Below are positions 27,400-37,668 of a DNA stretch of 64,000 bases, one piece after another (positions within the stretch are counted from its first letter, which is position 1; each line of letters begins with the position of its first letter). Position numbers and translations under genes: made by a program. The DNA is from Sulfurimonas xiamenensis (lineage in GTDB: Bacteria > Campylobacterota > Campylobacteria > Campylobacterales > Sulfurimonadaceae). The notes beneath the pieces were generated by a model. The model had not been told where the DNA came from and did not search any database. It saw only the letters and a program-made list of their open reading frames with translations. The stretch covers positions 310,001-374,000 of the forward strand of contig NZ_CP041166.1 of assembly GCF_009258045.1 (NCBI RefSeq), in the 5' to 3' direction.

Positions 27400-28122
27400 A
27401 TGAAAATATCAAAGATATATGAATTTTTGGATAATTTATCACCTTTTGAGCTTCAAGAATCATGGGATAACTCAGGGTTAATAATAGGGGATTTTAATCA
27501 AGATGTACAAAAAATAGTATTAAGTATAGATATTGATGAAATGCTTATAGATTCAATGGATGAAAATACTCTTTTGATAACACATCACCCTCTTATTTTT
27601 AGCGGGCTTAAACAATTAGAATTTAATAAATATCCAGCAAATTTGATTCACAAAATGATACAAAAAAATATTTCAAATATCTCAATGCACACAAATTTTG
27701 ATCAAACACATCTAAACGAATATGTTGCAACTGAAATTTTAGGATATAAAATAGAAAAAAAAGATGGATTTGTTCTTTATTTGGATATAGATGAAGATTT
27801 TGATGCTTTTGCACAAAAAATTGCCGCTACATTTTCACTGCCATATGCAAAATGTGTAAAAAGTTCTCAGAGGGTAAAAAAAGTTGCTTTAACAACCGGT
27901 TCGGGATGCTCTTTGATTAAATATATAGAGGCTGATTGTTTTTTAACTGGAGATATAAAATATCACGATGCGATGGAGGCAAAGAGCATAAATTTGTCGC
28001 TTATTGATATAGGACATTTTGAAAGTGAGCACTTTTTTGCAGAGATTTTGCTTAAACATTTGAAAAATTTAGGTTTAGAAGCTATAATTTCATCATCTAA
28101 AAACCCTTTTACTTACATTTAA
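27400..28122 (+). CDS. Nif3-like dinuclear metal protein
   Basis: 240 residues of the Nif3/YbgI family, widespread proteins with a dinuclear metal site and uncertain substrate (some members act on GTP cyclohydrolase-type reactions). Metal-ligand signatures: LITHHPLIFSG, SMHTNFDQTH, and IDIGHFESEHF near the C-terminus. The N-terminal SPFELQESWDNSGLIIGD is diagnostic. In H. pylori this gene sits next to flgZ (HP0958), as it does here. Confidence 0.92.
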   Translation: MKISKIYEFLDNLSPFELQESWDNSGLIIGDFNQDVQKIVLSIDIDEMLIDSMDENTLLITHHPLIFSGLKQLEFNKYPANLIHKMIQKNISNISMHTNFDQTHLNEYVATEILGYKIEKKDGFVLYLDIDEDFDAFAQKIAATFSLPYAKCVKSSQRVKKVALTTGSGCSLIKYIEADCFLTGDIKYHDAMEAKSINLSLIDIGHFESEHFFAEILLKHLKNLGLEAIISSSKNPFTYI

Positions 28123-28158
28123 GAAATCGGTACAACTATTTAATCCAAAAGGAGATTA

Positions 28159-28872
28159 ATGAACTTACACCTAAAACAGCTGATTGACCTATCACAAGTA
28201 GACAAAGAGATAGATGCTTTTGAACCACAGATAGAAGAAGCAAATTATAAGCTAGAAGCAGCACAGGCAAAAAAACAGAGTATAGATTCGGATATTGAAA
28301 ACCTAACAAAAGAGATCAAAGATGAAGAGGTTAAAAAGAAAAAAAATGAACTTCATCTGCAAGAACTTTCTCAAAAATTAGAAGACAACTCTAGAAAAAG
28401 TGCTGAAGTTAAAACTGAGCGAGAGATGAAATCTCTTCAACTTGAAGAGGAGATTGCAAAAGAGCAGGTAACTTTTGCAAACGAAGAGATTGAAAGACTT
28501 GAGAGAGTTATTGCTTCAAAAACTGAGCAGGTAGAAGCTGCAAAAAAATCTCTCGAAGAGTTAGAATCTAGTCTTGCAACAATAAAAGCTGAAGTTGAAG
28601 GAAAACTAGAAGTTATCAATCAATCTCGTCAAGAAGTTTTTATTAAAAAAGAGAAATTAATCTCAGAGATGAACCAAAAAGGTCTTGCGTTTTATCAGAA
28701 AATTCGCAGATGGGCTAAAAACACAACTGTAGTTCCTGTTGTAGATCAAGCTTGTATGGGTTGTCATATGTTGATTAATGATAAAATTTATGCAGATGTA
28801 ATTAAAGGTGAAGAGATTACAACATGTCCACATTGTGGCCGTATTCTCTATATGGAAACTGATAAAGAATAG
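28159..28872 (+). CDS. flgZ: FlgZ-like zinc-ribbon protein
   Basis: 237 residues: a long coiled coil (about 5-180, rich in Glu, Lys and Leu) followed by a C-terminal zinc ribbon with CMGC and CPHC pairs. This is the architecture of H. pylori HP0958 (FlgZ), a chaperone of the sigma-54 factor RpoN and a post-transcriptional controller of flagellin. The gene order with Nif3-like and waaA genes matches H. pylori HP0959-HP0957, which is the main support for the symbol. Its flagellar role is of interest given the reduced flagellar genes at 57342-60066. Confidence 0.8.
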   Translation: MNLHLKQLIDLSQVDKEIDAFEPQIEEANYKLEAAQAKKQSIDSDIENLTKEIKDEEVKKKKNELHLQELSQKLEDNSRKSAEVKTEREMKSLQLEEEIAKEQVTFANEEIERLERVIASKTEQVEAAKKSLEELESSLATIKAEVEGKLEVINQSRQEVFIKKEKLISEMNQKGLAFYQKIRRWAKNTTVVPVVDQACMGCHMLINDKIYADVIKGEEITTCPHCGRILYMETDKE

Positions 28873-28874
28873 GC

Positions 28875-30041
28875 TTGAAGCCGTTTACACTTCTGTACTT
28901 TATCTTAAGCGTAGTGCTCTATTTGGTAGCACTGCCGCTTTTGATTTATCTCTCATTTAAACATAAATACAAAGAGTCGATTCCGGCTCGTTTTTTTCTT
29001 TTTAAAAATCCAAGATTTAAAAGTAGTGACGGGGTTTGGTTTCATGTATGCTCTTTGGGCGAGGCAAGAGCGCTGAAGCCCATCTTAGACCTTCTAAAAG
29101 ATTGTGATATAAAGATAACAACGATAACACATACGGGACAAGCACATGCCAGAAGATATGATGCAGAGGTAAGATATCTGCCTTATGAGATGTTTTTGCC
29201 GTTTTGGGCAAAAAAACAGAGAGTACTTGTAGTTTTAGAAGCGGAATTTTGGTTTATGCTCTTTAGTGTTATGAGAGCAAAAGGGACAAGAGTTATACTT
29301 TTAAATGCTCGTATATCAGAAAAAAGCGTTAAAAAATATCTTCGATTTTCTTGGTTTTATAAAAAACTACTCTCAAATGTAGAGATAATTTATGCGCAGA
29401 GCGAAGCTGATAAAAACCGTTTTTTAGATTTAGGTGCGAAAAATATTGAGATTATCGGAAATATTAAATTAGCAGCTGAGATAAAAAAAACCAAAGAGTA
29501 TAAAAAACCCAGGGGTGAGTTAATAGTCGCAGGAAGTACCCATGAGGGCGAAGAAGAGAGTATCTTAAAATCATTTGTAGAGTATAAAAAACAGAGTGAT
29601 TCAAAACTCGCCGTAGTTCCAAGACATCCTGAGAGATTTGAGGCAGTTTATGAGCTTATGAAAAGGTATGCTGACAAAAACTCTTTGACCCTAAGTCGGT
29701 TTTCGCAAGATAGTGAGTTTGACTCAGATTTGATTCTAGTTGATGCGATGGGCGAGTTAAACAATATATACGCAATCAGTGACATTGCAATTTTAGGCGG
29801 TGCATTCAGGGATGATGTAGGCGGACATAATCCGCTTGAACCAGCTTATTTTGGATGTAAAATCATTACTGGAAAACACTTTTTTCATCAAAGGGAGCTT
29901 TTTAAGTATGTTCATCATGTTCAGTATGTTGAGTCTGATGAAATTTATAAAGCGTTGATGAAATGCAAAGAGTTGCCGCCAAGTATGGTTGAAGAGAAAA
30001 TAGATTTAAAACCTGTAATAGAGAGAATAGTAAAAAATTAA
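28875..30041 (+). CDS. waaA: Kdo transferase WaaA/KdtA
   Basis: Adds 3-deoxy-manno-octulosonate to lipid A precursors at the inner membrane. 388 residues. Membrane anchor at 5-27. N-terminal GT-B domain with WFHVCSLGEARALKPIL and LEAEFWFMLFSVMRAKG, then LNARISEKS. The C-terminal domain carries AGSTHEGEEESIL, VVPRHPERFEAV and ILGGAFRDDVGGHNPLEPAYFG (nucleotide-sugar site). TTG start two bases after the flgZ stop; no closer ATG preserves the anchor. The gene order agrees with H. pylori HP0958-HP0957. Confidence 0.95.
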   Translation: MKPFTLLYFILSVVLYLVALPLLIYLSFKHKYKESIPARFFLFKNPRFKSSDGVWFHVCSLGEARALKPILDLLKDCDIKITTITHTGQAHARRYDAEVRYLPYEMFLPFWAKKQRVLVVLEAEFWFMLFSVMRAKGTRVILLNARISEKSVKKYLRFSWFYKKLLSNVEIIYAQSEADKNRFLDLGAKNIEIIGNIKLAAEIKKTKEYKKPRGELIVAGSTHEGEEESILKSFVEYKKQSDSKLAVVPRHPERFEAVYELMKRYADKNSLTLSRFSQDSEFDSDLILVDAMGELNNIYAISDIAILGGAFRDDVGGHNPLEPAYFGCKIITGKHFFHQRELFKYVHHVQYVESDEIYKALMKCKELPPSMVEEKIDLKPVIERIVKN

Positions 30042-30060
30042 ATCTATCCCGCATGGGTTA

Positions 30061-30140
30061 GCTTCAGTGTCCGAGCGGTCAGTGAAGCCAAAGGGACGAG
30101 TTCCTTTGGCGTACAAATAAATGAAGACTATTCTTCATTT
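30061..30140 (+). other. Tandem-hairpin element upstream of the RluA-type gene
   Basis: Between waaA and the pseudouridine synthase gene (a gap of about 127 bases) three hairpins follow each other. GCTTCA at 30061-30066 pairs with TGAAGC at 30083-30088, enclosing TCCGAGCGGT. GCCAAAGG at 30087-30094 pairs with CCTTTGGC at 30103-30110. AAATGAAGA at 30119-30127 pairs with TCTTCATTT at 30132-30140. The first two share bases, so the structures may be alternatives. The third ends in T bases and could be a terminator. The GC content is well above the surroundings. A cis-regulatory leader, small RNA or repeat is possible. Confidence 0.5.
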
Positions 30141-30168
30141 TATGAAATAAAATTAAGGAAATAATTTA

Positions 30169-30903
30169 ATGGCATTAGAAAAAGCGTATAAACTTTTAGC
30201 AGCACAAGAAGGGATTTCAAATTCTCAAGCGAAGTCTATGATAGATAGAGGTTTGGTTTATGTAGGCAATAAAAAAGTAATGATTGCTCGTGGAGATATT
30301 GATTCAAAAACAGTATTTAGAGTAGAAAAAGTTGAGAAGATAAAACCTATTTTTGAAAATGATGATTTGATTGTTGTGGATAAACCTGCACATATTAATT
30401 CAGATGAGATAGAGAGACAGTTTAAGCCTGCACAGCTTTTGCATAGACTCGATCGTGAGACAAGCGGTGTTTTAATGCTTGTAAAAAATGAAGAGTTTAG
30501 ACAAAAAGCGATACAAGAGTTTAAAAAAGACAGAGTTTATAAAGAGTATATCGCATGGATAGAGGGGATTTTAAGTGAGCCGATTGATATTGATAAACCA
30601 ATTTTGACTACCAAAAAAAACAATCGTGCAACTTCAAATGTTTCAAGCAAAGGAAAACCTGCAAGAACAGAAGTTTTCCCTGATATTGTTAGCGGCAATA
30701 AAACAAAAGTTAAGTGTATTATTCATAACGGAAGAACACATCAGATAAGAACTCATTTAAGATATATTGAACATCCAATAGTCGGTGATGAACAGTACGG
30801 CGGAAGACGGGCAAAACGGGTAATGCTGCATGCTTACAAAGTAAGACTTTTCGATATGGAATTTACAGCACCTGAACCAAAGACATTTGTTCACTTTGAA
30901 TAG
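30169..30903 (+). CDS. RluA-family pseudouridine synthase with S4 domain
   Basis: 244 residues. N-terminal S4 RNA-binding domain (AAQEGISNSQAKSMIDRGLVYV). The catalytic domain has LIVVDKPAHINSDE and the motif HRLDRETSGVLMLV, giving catalytic Asp95. KPARTEVFPDI and THQIRTHLRYIEHPIVGDEQYG complete the family signature. The target uridine (23S rRNA or tRNA) is not determined by the sequence. The family is found next to waaA in H. pylori (HP0956). The GIY-YIG gene overlaps its 3' end. Confidence 0.9.
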   Translation: MALEKAYKLLAAQEGISNSQAKSMIDRGLVYVGNKKVMIARGDIDSKTVFRVEKVEKIKPIFENDDLIVVDKPAHINSDEIERQFKPAQLLHRLDRETSGVLMLVKNEEFRQKAIQEFKKDRVYKEYIAWIEGILSEPIDIDKPILTTKKNNRATSNVSSKGKPARTEVFPDIVSGNKTKVKCIIHNGRTHQIRTHLRYIEHPIVGDEQYGGRRAKRVMLHAYKVRLFDMEFTAPEPKTFVHFE

Positions 30904-31153
30904 TCGTGAGAGTTTATGGAGCGTCTATATGCTAAGGTGCAGCGATGGGACTCTCTACACCGGAATAACTACAGATCTAGCTAGAAGAGTCGAGGAGCAT
31001 AACAGCTCTTTCAAAGGTGCTAAATATACATGTCCAAGAAGACCTGTCGCATTAGTTTACACTGAGTTTTGTGAAGATAAAAGCAGTGCAACCATAAGAG
31101 AGCTAGAGATAAAAAAACTACCAAGAGAAAAAAAATTGGAGCTTATAAAGTGA
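30896..31153 (+). CDS. Small GIY-YIG domain protein (UPF0213)
   Basis: About 85 residues, a stand-alone GIY-YIG nuclease fold: SVYMLRCSDGTLYTGIT with the catalytic region TDLARRVEEH and the closing glutamate in CEDKSSATIRELEIKKLPR. Members such as YhbQ have nuclease activity of unclear physiology. The start is uncertain: in-frame TTG at 30896 (used) or 30887, both inside the previous gene. The stop overlaps the next start by four bases (GTGA). Confidence 0.8.
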   Translation: MNSRESLWSVYMLRCSDGTLYTGITTDLARRVEEHNSSFKGAKYTCPRRPVALVYTEFCEDKSSATIRELEIKKLPREKKLELIK

Positions 31154-31605
31154 TACGAATCTTTGTTGATGGCGATGCTTTTCCAAATCTTTTAAAACCG
31201 ATTCTATTTCGTTCGATAGAAAGATTGAAATTAGAGACTTTTGTTATCTCTAACAAACCAATAACCATAGGAAAATCAAAACTGATTAGTTACATTATAG
31301 TTGAGCAGGGTGCAGATGAAGCGGATCATCATATAGTAGAACTTGCAAAAGAGGGTGATCTAGTTATAACTGCTGATATCCCGTTGGCAGATAGAGTAAT
31401 AACCAAAGCCGCGCATGCAATTGATCATAGAGGTGAGTTATATACTGTTGACAATATTAAGCAATACTTGGCTATGAGAAATTTAATGGAAAAAATTCGT
31501 GAAAGTGGTGAAATAACAAAAGGACCAAAACCTTTTGACAAAAAAGATGCACATCAATTTGCAAATCAGCTTCATAAATTTTTGAGTAAGTATTGTAAAA
31601 TATAA
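31150..31605 (+). CDS. YaiI/YqxD family protein (DUF188)
   Basis: 151 residues of the UPF0178 family, which has a PIN-like fold of unknown target. Signature residues: IFVDGDAFPN at the start, VEQGADEADHHIVELA and DLVITADIPLADRVI with the acidic cluster, then AIDHRGELYTVDNI and a C-terminal FDKKDAHQFANQLHKFL. GTG start overlapping the GIY-YIG gene, so both share a transcript. Function is not established. Confidence 0.9.
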   Translation: MIRIFVDGDAFPNLLKPILFRSIERLKLETFVISNKPITIGKSKLISYIIVEQGADEADHHIVELAKEGDLVITADIPLADRVITKAAHAIDHRGELYTVDNIKQYLAMRNLMEKIRESGEITKGPKPFDKKDAHQFANQLHKFLSKYCKI

Positions 31606-31629
31606 AGCAGAGTTAAAGTAATTTTCAGC

Positions 31630-31635
31630 TAAAAT
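31630..31635 (+). promoter_or_regulatory. -10 element of the ffh operon
   Basis: TAAAAT about 50 bases before the ffh start, with a T-rich upstream stretch. A good AGGAGG ribosome site follows at about 31672-31677. Confidence 0.4.
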
Positions 31636-31682
31636 TCGCCACTTTTTACATTCTAAGATAATTTAAAAAACAGGAGGGACCC

Positions 31683-33029
31683 ATGTTTGATGTATTAACA
31701 GATTCATTTACAAATGCTATTAAAAAAATTCGTTTTCATGATGACGAAAGGGCTCTCTCAAAGGCTCTCGATGAGCTTAAAAAATCTCTTTTAAAAGCGG
31801 ATGTAAACCATAAAGTTGTTAAAGAGCTTATATTTAAAGTTCAGATAGAGACGAAAAAAAATGGGATTGGTAAAGATCAATTTTTAGCGGCTCTAAGAGA
31901 AACACTTTATGAACTTTTAGAAGTTGGCGGAAACAGAGGTTTTATATTTGCTTCAAAACCTCCTACCGTTATACTGATGACAGGGCTTCAGGGTTCTGGA
32001 AAAACTACTACAACTGGGAAATTGGCGCTTTATTTAAAAAACAAGCAAAAAAAAGTTCTTGTAGTCGCAGCCGACTTGCAGCGTTTAGCGGCAGTTGAGC
32101 AGCTGCGTCAAATTACAGCAAAAATCGATGTTGAACTTTATGAAGACGAGAGCACGAAAAATCCTGTTGAAGTCGTAACTGCAGCACTCAAAAAAGCAAA
32201 TAGCAACATATATGATGTTGTTCTTATAGATACTGCTGGTCGTTTGGCGATAGACGATGAGCTTATGAAGGAGCTTGAAGCTGTTAAAAAAGCTGCAAAT
32301 CCAAGCGAGATTTTTTATGTTGCAGACTCTTTGACGGGTCAGGATGCTGTTAAGACGGCTGCTACTTTTAAAGAGAAAATCGGAATTGACGGCGTCATTT
32401 TAAGCAAATACGACGGTGATTCAAAAGGCGGTGTGGCTCTGGGACTCTCATCTCAAGTCCAAGTACCTCTGCGCTTTATAGGTAGTGGCGAAAAGATGGA
32501 AGATTTGGAAGTTTTCTTGCCAGATCGTGTCGTAAACCGTCTTATGGGTTTTGGAGATATTGAGGGTTTAGCTGAGAAAACTTCATCGGTTATTGATGAA
32601 AAACAGGCTAAGAAGCTTACTTCAAAAATTAAAAAAGGGCAGTTCAACTTCAATGACTTTTTAGAGCAGATGGAAAGTATGAAGAAAATGGGAAGTATGA
32701 AGTCTTTAATGGGTATGATTCCGGGCATGGGAAATATGTCTAAGGCACTCAAAGATTTCGATCTTGAAAGTTCAGGTGAGCTTAAAAATATCAAAGCCAT
32801 GGTTTCCTCCATGACTATGAAAGAGAGAGAGAACCCAGATCTTTTAAACAACTCGCGCAAATTAAGAATTGCTAAGGGTTGCGGACTTACTCAAGTTGAG
32901 ATTAACCGCATGATAAAACAGTTCAAAAATGCAGGTAAAATGGCTAAAAAGCTCTCAGGTAAAGGCGGCATGAAAGATCTGCAAGCTATGATGGGACAGA
33001 TGGGCGGCGCAGGAGCTCTTAGAAGATAG
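31683..33029 (+). CDS. ffh: Signal recognition particle protein Ffh
   Basis: GTPase subunit of SRP that targets membrane proteins. 448 residues. N domain at 1-95. G domain with P-loop GLQGSGKTTTTGKLA near 102-116, VAADLQRLAAVEQL, LIDTAGRLAIDDEL and LSKYDGDSKGGVAL. The methionine-rich M domain from about 300 (FLEQMESMKKMGSMKSLMGM) binds SRP RNA and signal peptides. First gene of the conserved block that continues with rpsP-khpA-rimM-trmD-rplS; the SRP RNA gene is not here. Confidence 0.98.
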   Translation: MFDVLTDSFTNAIKKIRFHDDERALSKALDELKKSLLKADVNHKVVKELIFKVQIETKKNGIGKDQFLAALRETLYELLEVGGNRGFIFASKPPTVILMTGLQGSGKTTTTGKLALYLKNKQKKVLVVAADLQRLAAVEQLRQITAKIDVELYEDESTKNPVEVVTAALKKANSNIYDVVLIDTAGRLAIDDELMKELEAVKKAANPSEIFYVADSLTGQDAVKTAATFKEKIGIDGVILSKYDGDSKGGVALGLSSQVQVPLRFIGSGEKMEDLEVFLPDRVVNRLMGFGDIEGLAEKTSSVIDEKQAKKLTSKIKKGQFNFNDFLEQMESMKKMGSMKSLMGMIPGMGNMSKALKDFDLESSGELKNIKAMVSSMTMKERENPDLLNNSRKLRIAKGCGLTQVEINRMIKQFKNAGKMAKKLSGKGGMKDLQAMMGQMGGAGALRR

Positions 33030-33060
33030 CTTGGCGCTAAAGTGAATATAGAAGGTAAAT

Positions 33061-33139
33061 TTATAGACTTTTAGAAGTTTATAGATTTGCATTCAGAATG
33101 CAAAATTTAACATATACAGCAAGTTGAAATATGACTTGC
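33061..33139 (+). promoter_or_regulatory. Structured leader of rpsP
   Basis: The 127 bases between ffh and rpsP hold three hairpins. TATAGACTT at 33062-33070 pairs with AAGTTTATA at 33075-33083. TTTGCATT at 33086-33093 pairs with AATGCAAA at 33097-33104. GCAAGT at 33119-33124 pairs with ACTTGC at 33134-33139 just before the ribosome site GAAGGA. The last could sequester the site's surroundings. Regulation of the ribosomal-protein operon by such a leader is inference. Confidence 0.45.
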
Positions 33140-33156
33140 GCAGAGAAGGACAAAAC

Positions 33157-33387
33157 ATGGCAACAGTAATTCGCCTCACTAGAATGGGAAGAAAAAAACA
33201 ACCTTTTTACCGTATCGCGGTAACAGATTCACGCAAAAGAAGAGACGGTGGCTGGATAGAGTTAATCGGACATCACAATCCGATGGTAGCAGAGAAAACA
33301 ACAGTTGTTGATAATGAGAGATTAGATTACTGGTTAAGCGTTGGCGCTAAAATGAGTGATCGCGTTAAAAAGATAACAGGTCGTTAA
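33157..33387 (+). CDS. rpsP: Ribosomal protein S16
   Basis: 30S subunit protein that helps assemble the 5' domain of 16S rRNA. 76 residues with the family signature [39 protein letters not shown] and [14 protein letters not shown]. Start at 33157 is set by the AGAAGGA site; an in-frame ATG 11 codons earlier is disregarded. khpA begins one base after the stop. Confidence 0.98.
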
Positions 33388-33388
33388 G

Positions 33389-33625
33389 ATGATAGCTGAT
33401 TTTGTCGCACAATTTGCAAGACTTATAGCATCATATCCTGATGATATAAGAGTTGAAGTAAAAGAGAGCGATGAAACAACTGAAATTTTACTATATGCCA
33501 ATCAAGCCGATATTGGGAAGCTTATCGGTAAAGAGGGTAAGATGATAGGTGCTATAAAAACTGTCATCTCAGGCTGCAAAGCTAAAAACGGTATGAGTTA
33601 TCGTATTAATGTCGAAGCAATTTAA
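33389..33625 (+). CDS. khpA: KH-domain RNA-binding protein KhpA
   Basis: 78 residues forming one KH domain with IGKLIGKEGKMIGAIKTVI (GxxG loop variant GKEG) and an N-terminal FVAQFARLIASYPDD helix. KhpA-type proteins act in RNA binding and, in Gram-positives, in cell-size control; the role here is not known. It lies between rpsP and rimM as in many bacteria and overlaps rimM by 17 bases. Confidence 0.92.
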   Translation: MIADFVAQFARLIASYPDDIRVEVKESDETTEILLYANQADIGKLIGKEGKMIGAIKTVISGCKAKNGMSYRINVEAI

Positions 33626-34148
33626 TAAACTTCTTCATATTGCTACAATCGGCAAGTCTGTCGGTTTAAAAGGTGATATGAAACTTCATATAAAGAGTGA
33701 TTTTCCAGAGCAGTTTAAAAAAGGTGCCTCTTTTTTTATAAATGAAAAAGAGAGTCTTACTATAAGTGATATAAATCACGAAAGAGCTCTTGTAAGGTTT
33801 CTTGGCTACTCTTCGCCTGAAGATGCTAAAAAATTTACAAACAAACATCTCTATACTACAATAGAGAGAACAAGAGATGAGTGTCATCTGGAAGATGGCG
33901 AGTATTTTTGGTTCGATATTGAAGGCTGTACGGTAGTTGAAGATGGAGAAGTTTTAGGTGTTGTTGAGGAGATTGATAGAATCTCAATTACTAATTACTT
34001 AAGTGTTAAAACTGATGAAAAATTAGTAAATAAGGGCTTTGCAAAGAGTTTCCTTATACCTTTTAATAAACCCTTTCGAGTACATACGGATATTGATAAA
34101 AAAGTAATAACCGTTAGTGGCGGCATGGATATTCTAGAAGCTTCATAA
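33609..34148 (+). CDS. rimM: Ribosome maturation factor RimM
   Basis: Assists 30S assembly near S19. 179 residues. The N-terminal RimM domain begins IATIGKSVGLKGDMKLHIKS and includes VRFLGYSSPEDAKKFTNKHL. The C-terminal PRC-barrel begins around DGEYFWFDIEGCTVVEDGE, with SFLIPFNKPFRVHTDIDKK. The start is inside khpA; the stop overlaps trmD by one base. Length matches the family. Confidence 0.95.
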   Translation: MSKQFNKLLHIATIGKSVGLKGDMKLHIKSDFPEQFKKGASFFINEKESLTISDINHERALVRFLGYSSPEDAKKFTNKHLYTTIERTRDECHLEDGEYFWFDIEGCTVVEDGEVLGVVEEIDRISITNYLSVKTDEKLVNKGFAKSFLIPFNKPFRVHTDIDKKVITVSGGMDILEAS

Positions 34149-34852
34149 TGAAATTTACTTTTGTTACTCTTTTTCAAAATATAGTTGAGGGTTATTTTGA
34201 AGATTCTATTTTGAAAAGAGCAATTCAAAAAAATATTTTATGTATAGAGTACATAAATCCAAGAGATTTTAGCAGCTCAAAACATAATAAAGTTGATGAT
34301 ACTGCAGTCGGTGGTGGAGCTGGAATGGTGATGAATCCACAACCTTTGTATGATGTATTAAATGAATTAAAAACTAAAGATAAAGATGTACATCTTATTT
34401 TTTTAACTCCAGTTGCAAAACCTTTTAGACAAAATGATGCTAAAAGATTAGCAAAAAAAAACCATATAGCTTTTGTGAGTGGAAGATATGAGGGAATAGA
34501 TGAGAGAGTTATTGAAAAATATGCAGATGAAGTTTTTAGCATCGGTGATTATATTTTAACCGGTGGAGAATTGGCTTCTTTGGTTATTTGTGATGCCGTT
34601 TCTAGGAATGTAAGCGGTGTTCTTGGTAATAGTGATTCTTTAAGTATTGAAAGTTTTGAAAATGAGCTTTTAGAAGCGCCATCTTTTTCTAAGCCGAAAA
34701 ATTATGAAAACAATTGTGTTCCATCAGAATACTTAAAGGGAAATCACAGTAAAATTCGCTCACTAAAATTAGCTCTATCTGAGTGTAAGACTAAATTCTT
34801 CAGGCCAGAGCAGCTTTTAAAGCATAGAACAAGGAAATCTTATGAGAAATAA
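34148..34852 (+). CDS. trmD: tRNA (guanine-37-N1)-methyltransferase
   Basis: SPOUT-class methyltransferase that makes m1G37 and prevents frameshifting. 234 residues. [54 protein letters not shown] and [15 protein letters not shown] form the trefoil-knot AdoMet site. The C-terminal [18 protein letters not shown] is typical. It overlaps rplS by 11 bases in the conserved order. Confidence 0.97.
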   Translation: MKFTFVTLFQNIVEGYFEDSILKRAIQKNILCIEYINPRDFSSSKHNKVDDTAVGGGAGMVMNPQPLYDVLNELKTKDKDVHLIFLTPVAKPFRQNDAKRLAKKNHIAFVSGRYEGIDERVIEKYADEVFSIGDYILTGGELASLVICDAVSRNVSGVLGNSDSLSIESFENELLEAPSFSKPKNYENNCVPSEYLKGNHSKIRSLKLALSECKTKFFRPEQLLKHRTRKSYEK

Positions 34853-35201
34853 GTACATAGAAAACTTTGAAAAAGCACAAGTGTCTGAGAAAAATATTCC
34901 AGACTTTCGTGCTGGTGACACTGTTCGTTTAGCAGTAACAATTCAAGAAGGTGACAAAACTCGTGTACAAAATTACGAGGGTGTTTGTATTGCAAAAAGA
35001 GGTCAAGGAACTGGTCAAACTATTACAGTTCGTAAAATCGGTGCCAATAGTGTAGGTATTGAGAGAATATTTCCGATTTACAGTGACTCAATTAATGAAA
35101 TATCAGTTATTCGTCGCGGTCGTGTTCGTCGTGCGAAACTATTTTATTTGCGTGATCTTGCTGGTAAAAAAGCTCGTATCAAAGAACTTAGAAGAAAATA
35201 A
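34842..35201 (+). CDS. rplS: Ribosomal protein L19
   Basis: 50S protein near the subunit bridges. 119 residues: [70 protein letters not shown] and the basic C-terminal [19 protein letters not shown]. Last gene of the ffh operon. A hairpin with an 11-base stem encloses its stop codon. Confidence 0.98.
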   Translation: MRNKYIENFEKAQVSEKNIPDFRAGDTVRLAVTIQEGDKTRVQNYEGVCIAKRGQGTGQTITVRKIGANSVGIERIFPIYSDSINEISVIRRGRVRRAKLFYLRDLAGKKARIKELRRK

Positions 35202-35212
35202 TCTTCTAAGTT
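35185..35212 (+). terminator. Hairpin at the rplS stop
   Basis: AACTTAGAAGA at 35185-35195 and TCTTCTAAGTT at 35202-35212 form a perfect 11-base stem with a six-base loop. The rplS TAA lies in the loop. There is no long T tract after it, so it may stop transcription only weakly or protect the mRNA end. Confidence 0.6.
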
Positions 35213-35860
35213 ATCTATATTATATTTCCAAACTTTATCATAAAAACTTCTATTCATAAAAACTTCACGATTTTAATAAATTTTAAATAAATATCTACCA
35301 ATCTTAACATTAATTACAATTTTACATAAAATCAACTAAGTAGTATTTTGTTCACTTTACTAAAAAAGATTTTATTTCGTCTTAATTTTCTGCTTATTAT
35401 TGAAAGATGAGTCGATAGTTCTTTTGTTATTTGTTTTTAAAACTGCTGACATATTAATCTTAATTCTATTAATACTACACTTTTTTTTGTATAAAAATAA
35501 GAAAAATAAAATTTCTTCAAAAACTCTTTCACAGATTAAGAAGCCATTAAGAATCATTTCTCTATAATTCCCCTCCACAAACAGAGAGACCTAAAGTTTA
35601 GGATTAAAAATCTAGGTTTGAGATCATTGAAAACTAAGCAAGTAAATAGACTTTAATAACTAGAAATAGTTAGATTGGTCATTAATAAGTTTACTTAGAA
35701 ATAACTAAAATAACAACAACCGTCTATTCTATTTGGTCTCTATTTATTTAGAGATACCCAATAGTATAGATACTATACAAAGTCTATCAGATGTTCACGC
35801 ACTGATAGCAACATAAAGCCAATGATTTAATAATCTTGGGCAAAGATTAAACAACTTCAA
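35213..35860 (+). promoter_or_regulatory. rRNA operon promoter and leader region
   Basis: About 650 bases without a gene and very AT-rich upstream of 35550. The best promoter is TATAAT at 35563-35568, followed by a C-rich discriminator and a likely start near 35575. The leader then holds short self-complementary stretches (CCTAAAGTTTAGG near 35590) and the left half of the 16S processing stem at 35622-35652. I found no certain boxA or second promoter. A short ORF on the minus strand (35372-35578) looks non-coding. Confidence 0.7.
35622..35652 (+). other. Left arm of the 16S processing stem
   Basis: Complementary over about 30 bases, with a few mismatches, to 37451-37480 beyond the 16S gene. 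The core is ACTAAGCAAGTAAA against its complement TTTACTTGCTTAGT. In the pre-rRNA the two arms form the duplex that RNase III cuts to release 16S. Confidence 0.85.
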
Positions 35861-37379
<1,519 letters not shown>

Positions 37380-37450
37380 CTAGAGTAAAGAGAAAACATT
37401 CGTTTGTTTATCTCATACAAAGAAAATCTCACAAGAGAAATAGTTATTTT

Positions 37451-37480
37451 AGTCTTTTACTTGCTTAGTTTTCAGTGATC
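37451..37480 (+). other. Right arm of the 16S processing stem
   Basis: Pairs with 35622-35652 upstream of 16S (core TTTACTTGCTTAGT); together they enclose the 16S gene. Confidence 0.85.
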
Positions 37481-37592
37481 TGTGTTCATTGATTTGTATA
37501 TTTTGAAAAGATTTTTGTTTTAATCGAAGCGGGTTCTTGAATGAGTGAGAGGTTCTAACGAAGAATAAAATAAAAAGAGTTCAAAAGAAAAT

Positions 37593-37668
37593 GGGGAATT
37601 AGCTCAGCTGGGAGAGCGCCTGCCTTGCACGCAGGAGGTCAGCGGTTCGATCCCGCTATTCTCCACCA
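37593..37668 (+). tRNA. tRNA-Ala(TGC)
   Basis: 76 bases in the 16S-23S spacer. Acceptor GGGGAAT pairs with ATTCTCC. D arm AGCTCAGCTGGGAGAGC, anticodon loop CTTGCAC with anticodon TGC, and T arm GGTTCGATCCC. CCA is encoded. It is the only tRNA in this spacer. Confidence 0.98.

Noticed and set aside
35372-35578. Minus-strand ORF upstream of 16S
   Set aside because: Overlaps the rRNA promoter and leader, is low-complexity and has no family features.
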